Shown here piece after piece: positions 1-8,918 of a stretch of 64,000 nt of DNA. Made by a program: the position numbers and the translations under genes. The number at the start of each line of letters is the position of its first letter. Within the stretch, counting starts at the first letter, position 1. The DNA comes from Mariniblastus sp. GTDB lineage: Bacteria; Planctomycetota; Planctomycetia; Pirellulales; Pirellulaceae. The notes under the pieces were generated by a model, which saw only the letters and a list, made by a program, of their open reading frames with translations, was not told the origin of the DNA and made no database searches. The stretch covers positions 1 through 64,000 of the forward strand of contig JAKVBG010000003.1 in the NCBI GenBank assembly GCA_022447605.1, given 5' to 3'.

Positions 1-1202
1 TGAACGATCATCAGCTCGCCATTGTCGTTGAACATGAAATACTTATCGTCGTTCTCCACAATGAACGCCGTGGCAAACATCAGGGGTTCGTCCGACATCC
101 AGTCATCCCGCGCCCACTTCATCTTGCCAGTCTCCAGTTCGAGACAGCGGAAGACCCCCTCCCCTTTCCGGTTGTAGCCAACCCCGTAGACCAGGCCGTC
201 CTTGATAACGGGCGTCGCCATCATCGAGTTCAGGGCGGTCTCGTTCCGCGGATCGGTTTGGTAACTCCGCCAGAGTTCCTTGACGGCCGGCGGGTTCGAT
301 GAGACTTCCAGCAACAGGGAGCCTTTGTAGTACTCACTGATAAAGACCCGGTTGCCGACAATGCGTGGCGTGGCAATCGACGTGATGGAGGGGTTCTTTT
401 CCTCGGGAAACTTGACGTTCCAGTAATGCTTGCCCGTCTCCGGGTTCAACGAATCGATCCCCTCACCATGCCAGAAGATTAATTGACGTTGCCCATCCCG
501 TTCCATGATCCGAACCGGGGCGTAAGCGACGTCCACGGTGGTCAAGGCGCGCCATTTTTCCTGGCCCGTTTTGCGGTTGAAGGAGACGATGGCCGTCCCT
601 TCGCCACCAACCGGCACGATCAACTGATCGCCATCGACCACCGGATGCGAGGAAAACCCCCACAACGGTGGCTTGGCGCCATATTCGGCCATCAGGTCTT
701 TCTGCCAAACCACAGTTCCCCGCTGGCGATCAAGGCAGATCAGGTCGCCCATCGCGCCGAGGGTGTAGACATAATTTTCCGCAACGGTCGGCGTACAACG
801 GGGGCCCGTCGGGTAGGCGATGTTGTAGGGACAATCGTACTGGTACGCCCACTTCGTCTGGCCCGATTCCATATCGATACAGAGAACCCGTTCGGAACCG
901 GCAATCTCACCCGCCTTCCGAATATCGTTTTCAACTGCCCCCCCTTTGCCCGCATCCTTGATCCGGTCCATCAGGTAGATCTCCTGGCCGACGATGGCCG
1001 GGCCGCCGTAGCCTGCGCCGACTTCGGATCGCCACAAAATAGAAGGGCCTTGGTCGGGGAAGGAATCGATCATCCCCGATTCGCGCCAGATGCCATCATG
1101 CCGCTCACCCATCCAGTGCGGCCAGTCCTCCTGTGAGTCGGAGGTACTGACCAGGGTCAGGCCAAGCAGCACCGATAACCAAGGATCCCGAAAAATTTTC
1201 AT
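1..1202 (-). CDS. PQQ-like beta-propeller repeat protein, exported (C-terminus beyond window)
   Basis: About 400 residues are visible and the frame runs off the left edge without a stop. The start ATG is followed by a hydrophobic signal segment (WLSVLLGLTLVST). The mature part opens with DWPHWMGERHDGIW, the W-x-x-(F/W)-x-G opening common to planctomycete secreted PQQ propellers. Repeated blade signatures follow (VLCIDMESGQTKWAY, LICLDRQRGTVVWQKDL, SFNRKTGQEKWR, SLNPETGKHYWN), each of the form D-x-x-(S/T)-G-x-x-x-W. No catalytic residues can be named; in such proteins the propeller may be a scaffold or a cofactor-free relative of PQQ dehydrogenases. Two further family members lie at 3396-4748 and 39307-40683. 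The family is secure; the substrate is unknown. Confidence 0.85.
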   Translation of the reverse strand, partial: MKIFRDPWLSVLLGLTLVSTSDSQEDWPHWMGERHDGIWRESGMIDSFPDQGPSILWRSEVGAGYGGPAIVGQEIYLMDRIKDAGKGGAVENDIRKAGEIAGSERVLCIDMESGQTKWAYQYDCPYNIAYPTGPRCTPTVAENYVYTLGAMGDLICLDRQRGTVVWQKDLMAEYGAKPPLWGFSSHPVVDGDQLIVPVGGEGTAIVSFNRKTGQEKWRALTTVDVAYAPVRIMERDGQRQLIFWHGEGIDSLNPETGKHYWNVKFPEEKNPSITSIATPRIVGNRVFISEYYKGSLLLEVSSNPPAVKELWRSYQTDPRNETALNSMMATPVIKDGLVYGVGYNRKGEGVFRCLELETGKMKWARDDWMSDEPLMFATAFIVENDDKYFMFNDNGELMIV

Positions 1203-1251
1203 TGGCAACTCCCCTACCCGAACCGACGGCGACAAAAACAGGCCGGTTCGG

Positions 1252-1611
1252 TTAACTCGGTTTGACATTGGCAATCAGGCTCTGAAAATCCTCCGCGGGC
1301 ATCTCGAGTTTACCTGCGAACTCCCGGAGCATGGTGCTCTCCTCGGCAGCCAGTTGACCATCGGACAGGGCCGCCTCAATCAGGATCGTCATCGTCTGCT
1401 CCGGATTCGACTTCAGGACCTGAAATTGTTCACGGAAAAAATCGGGGTCGGTCTCGCCCCTCGCAATCATCGCCTCGAGCGAAGCCTTTCCAACGCCAAT
1501 CTGCCGGGCCAAGCGGTCCAACAGCTCCCGTTCCTCGGGTGTCGTCGTGCCGCCGGCACCCGTCACGCAGCAACACGCTCTTAGGACTTCCACTTTTTCC
1601 ATCGGCATCAT
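1252..1611 (-). CDS. TerB-like small acidic protein
   Basis: A 119-residue all-helical protein. The helical pattern and acidic segments (EAALSDGQLAAEESTMLREFA, read as SDGQLAAEE) resemble TerB/DjlA-N folds, in which a D-G-x-(L/I)-x-x-x-E loop recurs. The N-terminal stretch RACCCVTGAGG holds three consecutive cysteines, which is unusual and could bind metal. The start at 1611 is chosen because GGGGAG lies about 8 bases upstream; an in-frame codon at 1647 would add 12 residues and has no better ribosome site. The gene lies between the CCA-adding enzyme and the PQQ propeller on the same strand. The exact role is unknown. Confidence 0.65.
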   Translation of the reverse strand: MMPMEKVEVLRACCCVTGAGGTTTPEERELLDRLARQIGVGKASLEAMIARGETDPDFFREQFQVLKSNPEQTMTILIEAALSDGQLAAEESTMLREFAGKLEMPAEDFQSLIANVKPS

Positions 1612-1652
1612 GGTTTGATCTCCCCTGGGAATCTCGCTCTGCGGCAATCCCC

Positions 1653-2879
1653 TTATTCTCCTGTCTGAATCGATTCTACCAAGTGGACTGCCTGTTGCCG
1701 GGTTTCGATTTCCCCATCGAGTTGCGCCGCGCGGACCTGTTGAAGCAACCTGGAAAAGGCAGGGCCCGGTTCGATCCCGAGCTCGATCAGGTCGTCCCCT
1801 TTGAGCAGCGGCAACGGGTCGAGCTGATCGGCGGGTAACTGCAGCTTCTTTTCACACGCCAGGATGCCCGGGTGATGTTCTCCGAATTGAACCTTGGCCA
1901 CCTGCCACGTCTTCACGGCAGCGGGATGTACCAGAATCGGTTGCAATTCCGACCAGGGCATCAGGTGGGCGCGGGACATCGGTACGACATGCTGCTCGAT
2001 CCAGCGGATCGTCTTCTGCTCGGCATTCGAAAGTTTCCACCGCTTGCTGGTCGGATTGATCCCCTGCACCTTGAGCAGGGGAGACAAGAGGATCGCCGCC
2101 GCCTGGGCAAATTCGGCCTCACGCCCCAGCTGTTCCAGCCAACCCAGGCGCGTCCTCCAGTTGGCCCGGTTCTGCGCCAGCTGTTCACCATCAAGCAGGA
2201 CTTCGCCCAGCAGGCGGCAATCGGCCAGCAACTGAGCCGCGGCGGCCCGGTGCGGGTGGACCAGCATCCGCCTCATTTCACCACCAATCCGTTCGGCACT
2301 GACGGTTCCGATTTCCGGCGCGTGCTGGATCACCGCCGCCCGGGTGTTTGGCTCCAGTTCGAAACCGAGCGTGGCCGCGAAGCGAACCGCCCGCAACATG
2401 CGGAGCTTATCTTCCCGGATCCGTTCGTGCGGGTCACCAATCGCCCTGACGATTCGGAAATCGATATCGGCGCGACCGTCCACGTAATCGATCACTTCAT
2501 TTTGTACCGGATCAAAAAACAACCCATTGATGGTGAAATCCCGCCGGGAGGCGTCCTCGCGGGCATCGGTAAATTCGACCGAGTCGGGCCGGCGGCCATC
2601 GCTGTATTCCATGTCTCGCCGGAAGGTGGCCACTTCGATGTGCCCGGCCGACCTGGGCCCGATGACCGTGATCACCCCAAACGCGGCGCCAATGGGTAAC
2701 GTCCGGCGATGGCCGAACAGCTGGCGAACCTGCTCAGGGGTCGCGTCGGTAGCAATGTCGTAGTCGGTCGGCACCTTCCCCAGCAGTTGATCGCGCACGC
2801 ACCCCCCCGCCCACAAGCCTTGGTAACCGGCGGCCTGCAGTTTTTTGGCGACTTCGGTGGCAAATTCTCTTGGCAGCAT
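1653..2879 (-). CDS. CCA tRNA nucleotidyltransferase / poly(A) polymerase family
   Basis: A 408-residue class II nucleotidyltransferase that would add or repair the 3' CCA of tRNAs in the cytoplasm. Residues 25-30 are GGCVRD, followed by the catalytic DYD pair at about 39 and 41 within PTDYDIATDA. Then come RRDFTINGLFFDP and the RIREDKLRMLRAVRFAA helix typical of the neck domain, and a C-terminal helical region. The length fits the family. The start at 2879 has AGGA seven bases upstream; a codon at 2921 would add 14 unlikely residues. The tRNA gene in this window does not encode CCA, consistent with need for this enzyme. CCA-adding and poly(A) polymerase activity cannot be told apart from sequence here. 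Confidence 0.9.
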   Translation of the reverse strand: MLPREFATEVAKKLQAAGYQGLWAGGCVRDQLLGKVPTDYDIATDATPEQVRQLFGHRRTLPIGAAFGVITVIGPRSAGHIEVATFRRDMEYSDGRRPDSVEFTDAREDASRRDFTINGLFFDPVQNEVIDYVDGRADIDFRIVRAIGDPHERIREDKLRMLRAVRFAATLGFELEPNTRAAVIQHAPEIGTVSAERIGGEMRRMLVHPHRAAAAQLLADCRLLGEVLLDGEQLAQNRANWRTRLGWLEQLGREAEFAQAAAILLSPLLKVQGINPTSKRWKLSNAEQKTIRWIEQHVVPMSRAHLMPWSELQPILVHPAAVKTWQVAKVQFGEHHPGILACEKKLQLPADQLDPLPLLKGDDLIELGIEPGPAFSRLLQQVRAAQLDGEIETRQQAVHLVESIQTGE

Positions 2880-3031
2880 CGGGGTTCCTGTTTTTCCTGG
2901 CTGGCCGGGGCCGCTTCGCAATTCGAGCGAATCCTGTCAGAATGGGACAGCCTGCCCATGATAGGCAATAACGAGCCGCTGGAGCGATCGGTCTATTATG
3001 GCGTCTTATTGAATTGCCCCAAGTCACAGAA

Positions 3032-3361
3032 ATGCTTCCTACCGAAATCTCCACCAAAAAAGTTAAAGAGTTACTCGACGCACAGGACGACCTGTTGCTG
3101 CTTGATTGCCGACGCGATGACGAATACGCGATTTGCCAGATCGACGGTTCCGTTCTGATCCCGATGGATGAACTACCGACGCGCGTCGGCGAACTGGAAG
3201 CAGCCCGAGAGAAGCCGCTCGTCGTCTACTGTCACCACGGCATGCGCAGCTTGCGAGTCGTCAACTGGCTGCGGCAACAAGGCTTTGAGAAAAGCCAGAG
3301 CATGAGCGGAGGTATCCATGCCTGGAGCGAGGAAATCGATCCGTCGGTGCCAACGTACTAG
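3032..3361 (+). CDS. Single-domain rhodanese-like sulfurtransferase
   Basis: A 109-residue single rhodanese domain. It has the LLLLDCRRDDEYA opening (usual LIDVRxxxEY), and the active-site loop CHHGMRS with the persulfide-forming cysteine in VVYCHHGMRS. The CH2B-like end LSGGIHAW appears here as SGGIHAW. Such proteins transfer sulfane sulfur or scavenge thiosulfate and cyanide; the acceptor is unknown. The ATG at 3032 is taken as start; an in-frame TTG at 3014 would add six residues, and neither has a strong ribosome site. It is divergent from the CCA enzyme and 34 bases ahead of a PQQ propeller gene, so it may share a transcript with it. Confidence 0.88.
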   Translation: MLPTEISTKKVKELLDAQDDLLLLDCRRDDEYAICQIDGSVLIPMDELPTRVGELEAAREKPLVVYCHHGMRSLRVVNWLRQQGFEKSQSMSGGIHAWSEEIDPSVPTY

Positions 3362-3395
3362 CGCCGACCGGCCAGATAAGACGGGGAGAATATTG

Positions 3396-4748
3396 ATGAA
3401 GCTTGTTCCAACCGGATGGCTGTTAAGCCTTCTGCTGTTGACGGCAACCGAACTGGTCGCCCAACAGGCCTCCGACTGGCCCGCCTTTCGAGGCCGTCAG
3501 GCCCAGGGTGTGGTGGAAAGCGGCGCGGTCGCCAGCCACTGGAACGCCGATCGCGACCATGGTCCGGATGAACGGATCCGCTGGCGGACCGATGTCCCTG
3601 GACTGGGCCATTCGAGCCCCGTCATCAGCGGCAACCGCGTCTTCGTCCTGACAGCGATCGCCAGCCAGGGAGAGGCGCCGCTAAAAGTAGGCGCGGGGGG
3701 ACGCCCCGAGGCGGCTGACGATAACGGGGAACAGAGCTGGGTCGTGCTCTGCTATGACAAACAGACGGGTCGGGAGCTGTGGCGGCAAGTGGCCAAGAAA
3801 GGCCTGCCCCGCGCCACGCGTCACGCCAAGGCAACCCACGCCAACACAAGCGTCGCCGTCCAAGGGGACCGCGTGGTGGCGTTCTTTGGCTCCGAAGGGC
3901 TCTACTGTTACAACCTGGAGGGGGAGCTGCTCTGGAAGCGAGACCTGGGTGTCGTCGATATTAGCAAGTACGGTATCGGCTGGGGTTACGCCAGTTCGCC
4001 GGCCATCTATCGGGACCGCATCGCCCTGATCTGCGATGACCCGAACAACCCGTACCTGGTTGTGTTGCGGTTGTCCGATGGCGAGGAACTGTGGCGCGTG
4101 TCGCGGACCGATATCTGTGAGCGGAACTGGAGCACGCCGCTGATCCACCCGACTGGCGAGCGGACTCAGGTAGTGGTCAATGGCTGGCCCTGGGTCGTCT
4201 CCTACGACCTGGCATCGGGCGACGAACTATGGCGGATCAAGGGCGGGGGTGACAACCCGGTGCCCACCCCGTTCGTCGCAAACGGGTGGATCTATATCAC
4301 CAGTTCCCACGGCGGTCAGTCACCCATCTACGTGGTTCGTCCCGAAGCGACGGGCGACGTCTCCCCGACCGAAGAGGCAACCTCCAATGAGGCGATCGTC
4401 TGGAGCACACGGCGAGGGGGCGCCTACATGTCGACCCCGGTGGTGTACGGTGATTACCTTTACTTGGGAAATTCCAATGGGGTGCTCCGCTGTTTTCATG
4501 CCAAGACGGGTGAAAAAATTTACGAGCAACGACTCGGTTCCGATGCGGGCATCATTGCCTCGCTGGTGGCGGCCGATGGCAAGATCTACTGCCCCTCGGA
4601 AAACGGGACAGTCTATGTGGTCCGGGCTGGTCCTGAATTTGAGCTTCTGGCGGAAAACCGGATGGGACAGCCCTGCTTTGCCAGCCCGGCCCTCTCGGCG
4701 GGCGTGCTGTTCATTCGCACCACCGGCGAGTTGTTGGCAATCGAATAG
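3396..4748 (+). CDS. PQQ-like beta-propeller repeat protein, exported
   Basis: 450 residues. A signal peptide (MKLVPTGWLLSLLLLTATELVAQQ) precedes DWPAFRGRQAQGV, the family opening. Blade motifs recur: VLCYDKQTGRELWRQV, LYCYNLEGELLWKRDL, VVLRLSDGEELWRV, VSYDLASGDELWRI, LRCFHAKTGEKIYEQ. The ATG at 3396 is preceded by GGGGAG at 3384-3389. It lies just downstream of the rhodanese gene. It probably works outside the cytoplasmic membrane; ligand and activity are unknown. It is a paralogue of the genes at 1-1202 and 39307-40683. Confidence 0.9.
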   Translation: MKLVPTGWLLSLLLLTATELVAQQASDWPAFRGRQAQGVVESGAVASHWNADRDHGPDERIRWRTDVPGLGHSSPVISGNRVFVLTAIASQGEAPLKVGAGGRPEAADDNGEQSWVVLCYDKQTGRELWRQVAKKGLPRATRHAKATHANTSVAVQGDRVVAFFGSEGLYCYNLEGELLWKRDLGVVDISKYGIGWGYASSPAIYRDRIALICDDPNNPYLVVLRLSDGEELWRVSRTDICERNWSTPLIHPTGERTQVVVNGWPWVVSYDLASGDELWRIKGGGDNPVPTPFVANGWIYITSSHGGQSPIYVVRPEATGDVSPTEEATSNEAIVWSTRRGGAYMSTPVVYGDYLYLGNSNGVLRCFHAKTGEKIYEQRLGSDAGIIASLVAADGKIYCPSENGTVYVVRAGPEFELLAENRMGQPCFASPALSAGVLFIRTTGELLAIE

Positions 4749-4803
4749 AGATCGTTCTCAAGTCACCACGGTCGGCGCCAGAGACGGAACCGGATCCCCA
4801 CGT

Positions 4804-4831
4804 TTGACACGGGTGTTAGCTGCGTTACACT
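4804..4831 (+). promoter_or_regulatory. Putative sigma70-type promoter
   Basis: TTGACA at 4804-4809 is separated by 16 bases from TACACT at 4826-4831. It lies about 60 bases ahead of the membrane-protein gene starting at 4894 and in the gap after the PQQ gene. The -35 box is a perfect consensus match. Confidence 0.6.
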
Positions 4832-4893
4832 CATGTTTTCTGTTTACACCGACTACGGAAACAGAACCAACCTCCAGCTCCAGAGGGATCGCG

Positions 4894-5877
4894 ATGGCTC
4901 CATCAAACAACCAATTTGACATCGGCACCGTCTTCCACCAAGGCTGGCAAGCATTTAAATCGAATGCTGGCGTTCTCATCGTATCGGCCTTGATTGCATC
5001 AGGGCCCGCTTGTTTTCTGTTTCTGGCAACGTTGGGCTATGCAATCGAATCAGCCTACCTAGAAAGTGCAGAAACCGAAAAGACAACCGATCGCAATCCG
5101 GCTCTTTCATCGCCTGCCTCGCCGCTAAAAACTGCCAAACCGGACGCCAAACCAGACACCAAACCGGACGCCAAACCCGATACCAACCCCCTATCGAAAG
5201 AGGAACGCCCAGCGGCAAGCCCCCGGGCTCTCTTTCATATCTCCCGTTTTGAAATCCTTAGCATCGGGTATTGGAGCATTGTCTTGCTGGTTTACATCCC
5301 GGTCCTTTTATGGCTGCAGTTGGGCCAATTCGCTATCTGGCTTCAAGCGGCCCGTCAACAACCGGTCAAAGTGCGAGATATGTTTTCCCAGTGGCATCAC
5401 ACAGGAAGTTTCCTGATTGTAGGATTGACGTTCATCATCGCAATGTCGCTTGGTGGCTTCTTACTTTTGATTCCAATGTTCATCGTCGCGATCCTTGGCT
5501 GTTTGTTTCCATGGTTTATCGTCGATCAAAACATGAAAGGATTCCAATCGTTAACGGCTTCCTTCAGCGCTGTCCGTTCATCCTTTTTGAACTTGGCATT
5601 ATTGGCGTGTCTTCTATGTATGATTTTTAGTTTGACATGCGCGGTCTGCCAGGGGTTGGAGATATTGATTGACGGACTCTTCTCTGGCGCATCCCCTGCA
5701 TTTTACTATGCATTGATTTCTCTTGCAGTCGCACAGATTATGTTATTGCTTATGCTCGTGCCCTGGTTCGGTCTCATCCTGACCTATGTCTATCTTGCCT
5801 TGATCGGTGAGCCGACGGGCCCGGATCGCGGGGACCAGCCATCGGATGACAGTCTCTATACCGAAAGCCCAGCCTGA
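4894..5877 (+). CDS. Polytopic membrane protein with KPD-repeat linker
   Basis: 327 residues, start ATG at 4894 with an AGAGGG ribosome site. The N-terminus (FDIGTVFHQGWQAFKSNAGVLIVSALI) resembles the first helix of DUF975-like/YckC-type integral membrane proteins that begin with an amphipathic W-x-x-F-K segment. A hydrophilic loop after the first membrane helix contains a lysine-proline-aspartate repeat (KPDAKPDT twice). Four or five more membrane helices follow (IVLLVYIPVLLWLQL, FLIVGLTFIIAMSL, IPMFIVAILGCLFPWFIV, LALLACLLCMIFSL, MLLLMLVPWFGLIL). The stop TGA shares a base with the ATG of the next gene, so the two are probably co-translated. Function unknown. Confidence 0.85.
   Translation: MAPSNNQFDIGTVFHQGWQAFKSNAGVLIVSALIASGPACFLFLATLGYAIESAYLESAETEKTTDRNPALSSPASPLKTAKPDAKPDTKPDAKPDTNPLSKEERPAASPRALFHISRFEILSIGYWSIVLLVYIPVLLWLQLGQFAIWLQAARQQPVKVRDMFSQWHHTGSFLIVGLTFIIAMSLGGFLLLIPMFIVAILGCLFPWFIVDQNMKGFQSLTASFSAVRSSFLNLALLACLLCMIFSLTCAVCQGLEILIDGLFSGASPAFYYALISLAVAQIMLLLMLVPWFGLILTYVYLALIGEPTGPDRGDQPSDDSLYTESPA
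5134..5186 (+). repeat. In-frame tandem repeat encoding KPDA/KPDT units
   Basis: Four imperfect 12-base units of the type AAACCGGACGCC encode K-P-D-(A/T) within the loop of the membrane protein at 4894-5877. The copies differ at third positions, so this is not a very recent expansion. Confidence 0.75.
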
Positions 5878-6764
5878 TGAGTTTCGTTTCGAGCAAACGC
5901 ACCATTTCACCAGCCATTTGGCCCACCCTGATTCTGGTCCTGTCGCTGCTGACCTCGACCGGCCTGGCCGTCCAAGACGATCAGACGCCGCGCCGGTCAC
6001 CCCTGCCCGGCAATGCCGAGTTTGAGCGGCAGATACCGCCGGTCTTCACTCATGTCTACCGGATCGGAAATTTCTACATCATGGGAACCGACCAGCGTCC
6101 TCGGGAGACCGATCGCCGAGACCGGACGGGTGAGGAAGTGGTCCTGCAGGCGGTCCGCCTGTTCAGCAGCCTCATCGACACGGATGTCGATGGCCAGGTC
6201 GATCAACCGGAATTGCTGAAAACGATGGGTGAGAAATTTGCTTTTGCCATCGGTTACGATCGGACGTTGCGACCGATCGAGGAACAGCTCGACCGGGAGA
6301 CAGGCCACTACATCATCTCGATGAAGACCGATATCTGGCCCTTCTTTCCCGACTGGGACGGAACGGGATTTCGGGTCAAGCGACTCGACAGTTCGATGTG
6401 GCGACCGCGGCGGATGAGTGCCTTGTGGGAGGAATGTTTCCATGTCTACACCGAGGCCTGGAACCGTCATTCGGACGAGTGGAGTTTCGACCGGGACAGT
6501 TTACTCGGGCGGGCGATGGCGGCCGATATCGCGGCGGGCCATTACGATATCCAGGAGCAAAACCGAATGGAGGGCGGAGACTACGACTGGAACACGGCGG
6601 TCAACGAGTACGTGCACCAGGTGTGGGTCATTCGGAAAGGGGACCAGACGGATGCCCTGACCGAACCACAACAAAAAGTTCTCCAATTCATGCAACAGAC
6701 CAAGGGCTTCGCCATGGACATGACCAAGGACGATCCGAAACCTCTGGCAGTCCGCGTTCGTTAG
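5877..6764 (+). CDS. Secreted protein of unknown function with an EF-hand-like loop
   Basis: 295 residues. The ATG overlaps the upstream stop by one base (TGATG), indicating translational coupling to the membrane protein. A signal peptide is visible ([19 protein letters not shown]). Residues around 102-113 ([13 protein letters not shown]) match the D-x-D-x-D-G loop of an EF hand, so calcium binding is possible. A later segment, [13 protein letters not shown], holds E-x-C-x-H and a downstream E, but it is not a true HExxH motif, so no peptidase activity is claimed. The 3' end overlaps the convergent DJ-1 gene by four bases. No family recognised. Confidence 0.8.
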   Translation: MSFVSSKRTISPAIWPTLILVLSLLTSTGLAVQDDQTPRRSPLPGNAEFERQIPPVFTHVYRIGNFYIMGTDQRPRETDRRDRTGEEVVLQAVRLFSSLIDTDVDGQVDQPELLKTMGEKFAFAIGYDRTLRPIEEQLDRETGHYIISMKTDIWPFFPDWDGTGFRVKRLDSSMWRPRRMSALWEECFHVYTEAWNRHSDEWSFDRDSLLGRAMAADIAAGHYDIQEQNRMEGGDYDWNTAVNEYVHQVWVIRKGDQTDALTEPQQKVLQFMQQTKGFAMDMTKDDPKPLAVRVR

Positions 6765-7393
6765 TTGACCGGCGTTCCCAGGACTTCCAGGAAGGCGCGG
6801 ATCCAGGCCGGGTGGGCCGGCCAGGCCGGGGCACTGATCAGGTTTCCATCCACGTGCACGTTGTCAAACGACTCGCTGGCCTCGATCGGCGTGCCGCCCG
6901 ACAGGCTTACCTCGGGTCCAACGGCCGGGTAAGCGCAACACGACTTGCCCGCGAGAACGCCGGCCGCGGCCAGGATCTGCGGCCCGTGGCAGATGGCCGC
7001 AATCGGCTTGGCATCGTTATGAAACTGCTGGACGACCTGCAACACACGTTCATTGAGCCGCAGGTATTCTGGCGCCCGGCCGCCCGGGATCACCAATCCG
7101 TCGTAATCACCGACCTGGACCGCCTCAAAATCGTAGTTGATACGGAACTGGTGTCCCCGTTTTTCGCTGTAAGTCTGGTCCCCTTCAAAATCGTGGATCG
7201 CCGTGGCGACCGTCTCACCGACTTGCTTGCCGGGACAAACCGCATCGACCTGGTGCCCCACCATCAGCAACATCTGAAAGGGGACCATCACTTCGTAGTC
7301 CTCGACAAAATCTCCGACCAACATCAATATTCGCTTGGTTTCCACGATTGAGTCCACGATTGGGTCCTTAAGGTTTGGCTTGCTGAAAAACAT
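6761..7393 (-). CDS. DJ-1/PfpI family protein
   Basis: 210 residues of the class-I glutamine amidotransferase-like DJ-1/PfpI fold. It has the strand [21 protein letters not shown] with the conserved acidic residue, [15 protein letters not shown], and the nucleophile elbow AAICHGPQ with its cysteine and following histidine (A-x-C-H-G). Family members act as deglycases, chaperones or peptidases; the exact reaction cannot be deduced. The ATG at 7393 has only a weak ribosome site; a GTG at 7345 immediately before the conserved domain is a possible alternative start. Its end overlaps the stop of the convergent secreted-protein gene. Confidence 0.9.
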   Translation of the reverse strand: MFFSKPNLKDPIVDSIVETKRILMLVGDFVEDYEVMVPFQMLLMVGHQVDAVCPGKQVGETVATAIHDFEGDQTYSEKRGHQFRINYDFEAVQVGDYDGLVIPGGRAPEYLRLNERVLQVVQQFHNDAKPIAAICHGPQILAAAGVLAGKSCCAYPAVGPEVSLSGGTPIEASESFDNVHVDGNLISAPAWPAHPAWIRAFLEVLGTPVN

Positions 7394-7410
7394 CGTCGAT
7401 CATCGCGGGC

Positions 7411-8841
7411 CTACTGCCGCTTGTCGGGTTGCAGCTGGACGTAGTCGGCCAGCTGCTGCGACAGCCGGGCCACCCTCTCTGCCTGTTCGGGCCGGTCGGC
7501 CAGGTTGGTGACTTCGTCCGGGTCGCTCTGATGATCGTACAGTTCTCGCCCGGCTCGCCCTTCGAGCCACTCGGTGTAGCGATACCGATCGGTCCGCAAT
7601 GAATAGCCCCACGCTCGCTTGTTGTGCCAGACCTGGGTGACGGCCGGCTTGGTCCAGCCCGGATCATCCGGGTCGACCAGCAGCGGTCGCAACGACGCAC
7701 CTTCCAGTCCGGCCGGCGGCTTGAGACCACACAACTGGGCCAGGGTCGGGTAGAGGTCAACCAGCTCGACCGGTTTGCTGCAGACCTGGTCACCGGCCAG
7801 ACCGGGCGCCGCAATGATCAACGGCATGCGGGCCGAGCGCTCAAACGCTTTCCGCTTGTACCACAATCCTTTTTCACCCAGGAAATAGCCATGGTCCGAC
7901 CAGAAGACGATGATCGTGTTCTCCATCAGCCCGTTCTCCTGCAGCGCGTCGATCAACCGGCCAACCTGGGCATCGACAAACGAGTTGCAGGCATAGTACG
8001 CCTGTTTGCATTTGCGAGCCTGCTCGAGGGTCACGTCCTTGAAGAAATAAGGCCAGTTCTTCTGGTCCCGCTGAACGGCCATCGGCGGCACGTCGGCCAG
8101 GTCCCGCTCGGCCTCCTCCAGGTCCGGCATCGTGACCTGTTCGAGTGGGTGCTTATCGAAATATCGCCTGGGCGCCACGTAGGGACAGTGCGGGTTATAA
8201 AAACCGGCCGCCAAAAAGAAGGGGCGATCTTTCTTCTGCTTGATCAGTTCGATGATCTTGGAAGCGACCATCCCGTCGGTATGCTCTTCATCCCGGCTAA
8301 CCGGGTCCCACCAGGCCATCGAGATGCCGAGGTTCTTATCTTTTTGCCGGCCCGCCCCGTAGCGGGTGATGTTCTCCTGCTGCGAGCGGTCGATACCGAC
8401 CGGGTTGTAACGCTCATCCCAGGTCGCCGGGTCATCGTTTCCATCGGTACCGATCTGGCTCGGGTTGCCGTAGTGATAAATTTTGCCAGCCCGCGCGACA
8501 AAATAACCGTTGTTGCGAAACAGCTGCCCCAAGGTCACCACGTCCGGGTTCTTTTGCCGCAGCTCGTGCTTCAGCGTATGCATATCGAGCGTGTCGGGTC
8601 GCAAACCGGTCATCAGGCTGGCCCGACTGGGCCCGCAGAGTGGCTGTTGACAGTAAGCCCGGTCAAAACGGACACCCATCTTGCAAAGGCGTTCCAGGTT
8701 GGGGGTCAGCACTTGCCCGTTGCCAAAGGCGCTCAGGTCGCAGTTCATATCATCGGCCGCGATGAACAGGACGTTCGGCCGCTCGACGGCCACCAAGCAG
8801 TGGGGCAGACACAGGATCAACAGAGCAATGGCAAATCTCAT
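7411..8841 (-). CDS. Sulfatase, iduronate-2-sulfatase-like
   Basis: 476 residues with a signal peptide (MRFAIALLILCLPHCLVA). Metal-binding aspartates lie in FIAADDMNCDL (30-31). The sulfatase signature is at 69-73, C-G-P-S-R, where Cys69 would be converted to formylglycine. Further typical elements are the SDHGYFLGEKGLWYKR segment and MPLIIAAPG. It would cleave sulfate esters of exported substrates, probably algal or other sulfated glycans. The closest recalled relatives are iduronate-2-sulfatases. The start at 8841 has GGAGAAG upstream. It lies 77 bases downstream of the PhoD gene on the same strand, so the two may form an operon releasing sulfate and phosphate. Confidence 0.93.
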   Translation of the reverse strand: MRFAIALLILCLPHCLVAVERPNVLFIAADDMNCDLSAFGNGQVLTPNLERLCKMGVRFDRAYCQQPLCGPSRASLMTGLRPDTLDMHTLKHELRQKNPDVVTLGQLFRNNGYFVARAGKIYHYGNPSQIGTDGNDDPATWDERYNPVGIDRSQQENITRYGAGRQKDKNLGISMAWWDPVSRDEEHTDGMVASKIIELIKQKKDRPFFLAAGFYNPHCPYVAPRRYFDKHPLEQVTMPDLEEAERDLADVPPMAVQRDQKNWPYFFKDVTLEQARKCKQAYYACNSFVDAQVGRLIDALQENGLMENTIIVFWSDHGYFLGEKGLWYKRKAFERSARMPLIIAAPGLAGDQVCSKPVELVDLYPTLAQLCGLKPPAGLEGASLRPLLVDPDDPGWTKPAVTQVWHNKRAWGYSLRTDRYRYTEWLEGRAGRELYDHQSDPDEVTNLADRPEQAERVARLSQQLADYVQLQPDKRQ

Positions 8842-8918
8842 CCGATCTTCTCCAAAAGCATGGCCAGGCGGCAGACCACGACCAACGTCATGCGCTACCG
8901 AGGTCAAATCCACCCTGG

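Noticed and set aside
4180..4893. Extension of the membrane-protein frame upstream of 4894
   Set aside because: It overlaps the PQQ gene in another frame; the ATG at 4894 has a ribosome site and a promoter just ahead.
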